Positions 62,907-64,000 of a stretch of DNA of 64,000 bases are shown one piece after another. How positions within the stretch are numbered: position 1 is the stretch's first letter; every line of letters starts with the position of its first letter. Below the pieces are notes generated by a model, which worked only from the letters and a program-made list of their open reading frames with translations, was not told where the DNA came from and made no database searches. The stretch is from Roseinatronobacter ekhonensis (GTDB lineage Bacteria > Pseudomonadota > Alphaproteobacteria > Rhodobacterales > Rhodobacteraceae). Position numbers and translations under genes: made by a program. The stretch spans positions 1 to 64,000 of the forward strand of contig NZ_UIHC01000001.1 in NCBI RefSeq assembly GCF_900499075.1. Direction: 5' to 3'.

Positions 62907-63515
62907 ATGCTTGACCGACATTTGCGCCCGCTGATCGACCCGCCGCTCAACCTGATCGGCGGACAAATCGCGCGGGTTGGCCTGACCGCGAATATGGTCA
63001 CGCTGATCGGGCTGGCGTTCGGGCTGGCGGGCGCGGGGGCCATCGTTGCCGGGCATTTTCTGTTGGCGGTGGCGCTTATCCTGGCATCGCGCGTGGCGGA
63101 CGGGCTGGACGGCGCGGTTGCCCGCGCGCAAGGCGTGACCGATTTTGGCGGGTATCTGGATATAACCTGTGATTTCGTCTTCTATGCCGCCATACCCTTG
63201 GCTTTCGTGTTGCATGATCCGGCAGCCAATGGCGTGGCGGGTGCGGTGCTGCTGGCCAGTTTCTACATCAACGGCGCATCGTTTCTGGGATACGCGATCT
63301 TGGCGGAAAAGAAGCAGATGCGCAGCGACAGCCACGGGGTGAAATCGCTCTATTTCACCGGCGGATTACTAGAAGGGGCGGAAACCATCGCCTTTTTCGT
63401 TGCAATTTGCCTGTGGTCGCAATGGTTCGCGCCCATGGCCTATGTGTTCGCGGCCTTGTGTGCCGTGACAACAACTGCCCGTGTATTGCTGGCAGCGCGC
63501 GTGTTTCGGGGGTAG
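62907..63515 (+). CDS. CDP-alcohol phosphatidyltransferase family protein (YnjF-like)
   Basis: A 202-residue membrane protein with five to six helices. The CDP-OH motif is complete: ADGLDGAVARAQGVTDFGGY then LDITCD (Asp, Gly, Ala-Arg, Gly, Asp, Asp in the required spacing). Members exchange CMP for an alcohol headgroup in phospholipid synthesis. Like E. coli YnjF it is encoded beside ynjBCD. Start at MLDRHLRPLI; the longer upstream frame is shared with the divergent gene and is not coding. Product lipid unknown. Confidence 0.85.
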   Translation: MLDRHLRPLIDPPLNLIGGQIARVGLTANMVTLIGLAFGLAGAGAIVAGHFLLAVALILASRVADGLDGAVARAQGVTDFGGYLDITCDFVFYAAIPLAFVLHDPAANGVAGAVLLASFYINGASFLGYAILAEKKQMRSDSHGVKSLYFTGGLLEGAETIAFFVAICLWSQWFAPMAYVFAALCAVTTTARVLLAARVFRG

Positions 63516-63521
63516 CTGTGG

Positions 63522-64000
63522 CTATAGCTTGGCTTTGCCGGGCGGTATGCTGACAGGGCCGCCGACATCGCTGGGCAAGGCAAGTTGCGCGACCTGTTCG
63601 GCAATAGGCTGCACCGAAAGCGGGTGGCGTGTGCCGGAAAACCGCTCGGGAGAGTCGAGCACCTGCCACTCACCTTGATGATATACTTCGAGAGCAGAGA
63701 AGCGCGCCTTGTAGTCCATCTTGGGGCTGCCCGGCACCCAGTAGCCCAGATACACAAAGGGCAGGCCCACGCGGCGTGCAAGCTCGATCTGGTCAAGGAT
63801 CATGTAGCTGCCCAGCGACTGGTCGGACAACTCCGGATCAAAGAATGAATAGACAAGGCTCAGCCCGTCGTCGAGCACATCGCTGAGACACGCCGCCACA
63901 AGCGGACCGTTTGGCCCAAGCGCCGCGTCGCGATATTCCAGAACCCGCGTGCGCACCGGTGTTTCCTCGACCATGGCTGAAAACTCGAACACATCCATAT
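63522..64000 (-). CDS. bpt: Aspartate/glutamate leucyltransferase, 3' part
   Basis: The C-terminal 158 or more residues of Bpt (arginyl-tRNA-protein transferase family); the gene continues beyond the right edge. [20 protein letters not shown] and [20 protein letters not shown] are family signatures. Bpt attaches leucine to N-terminal Asp or Glu, making N-degrons for ClpS/ClpAP. It converges on the CDP-alcohol phosphatidyltransferase gene with 6 bp between the stops. Confidence 0.93.
   Translation of the reverse strand, partial: MDVFEFSAMVEETPVRTRVLEYRDAALGPNGPLVAACLSDVLDDGLSLVYSFFDPELSDQSLGSYMILDQIELARRVGLPFVYLGYWVPGSPKMDYKARFSALEVYHQGEWQVLDSPERFSGTRHPLSVQPIAEQVAQLALPSDVGGPVSIPPGKAKL

Overview
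The window reads as chromosomal DNA of an aerobic, sulfur-oxidising alphaproteobacterium of the Rhodobacteraceae (Roseobacter/Rhodobacter type). Pointers are the high GC content, a complete Paracoccus-type thiosulfate-oxidising (Sox) cluster, an Irr-type Fur regulator beside fabA/fabB/fabI, the pcm-tolC-PopZ-like gene order, a serC-serA pair with a serC-leader-like RNA, and FnrL-type boxes. No rRNA, tRNA, CRISPR array, phage or insertion sequence is visible. No gene-free stretch exceeds 300 bases; the largest are the left edge (1-176) and the region before arfB (8134-8382), which holds a mini-ORF and a hairpin.

Layout. 0-2.4 kb: remnant of an acyltransferase SGNH domain, an FkbM methyltransferase and an arabinose-5-phosphate isomerase (surface-sugar metabolism). 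2.5-7 kb: a tandem pair of fluoride channels, then fabI, fabB, an NsrR-like regulator inserted with an FNR-type box, fabA, and divergent irr. 7-10 kb: a Nudix hydrolase behind a three-unit Pho box, arfB with an unusual leader, a queuosine-precursor transporter behind a preQ1-I-like riboswitch, mscL, ytoQ. 10-13 kb: pcm, tolC, PopZ-like gene.

13-27.5 kb: the sox region. Two metallo-beta-lactamase-fold genes (soxG/soxH-like) converge on a soxT-like transporter broken by a perfect 19-bp tandem duplication; then soxR and soxS; then, divergently, soxVWXYZABCDEF. SoxXA joins thiosulfate to the carrier SoxYZ, SoxB removes sulfate, SoxCD oxidises the sulfane sulfur, SoxE and SoxF carry electrons or act on sulfide, and SoxS/V/W supply reductant to the periplasm. 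A 28-bp palindrome between soxS and soxV, an ATTC-N8-GAAT site before soxX, and terminators after soxW and soxA divide the cluster into transcription segments.

27.5-49.5 kb is mostly housekeeping: an M32 carboxypeptidase, ctaA, trmJ, thiE-like, an M20 amidohydrolase, a sulfotransferase, serB, serC, serA, a phosphatase, an uncharacterised transglutaminase-like plus CoaBC-like pair, htpX, a PfkB kinase, nth, a tRNA methyltransferase, a polyprenyl synthase, ribF, a MaoC dehydratase, a HAD hydrolase and a family II pyrophosphatase. 49.6-64 kb: groESL with a perfect CIRCE element, a MauG-like dihaem peroxidase, carB, a hybrid histidine kinase, an YnjBCD-type ABC transporter with a divergent CDP-alcohol phosphatidyltransferase, and the 3' part of bpt running off the right edge.

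The most notable observations are the frameshifting duplication in soxT, the preQ1-I-like riboswitch, the Pho box on the Nudix gene, the two FNR-type boxes, the internal sox terminators, and the transglutaminase/CoaBC-like pair. No wholly new multi-gene system can be claimed from sequence alone.
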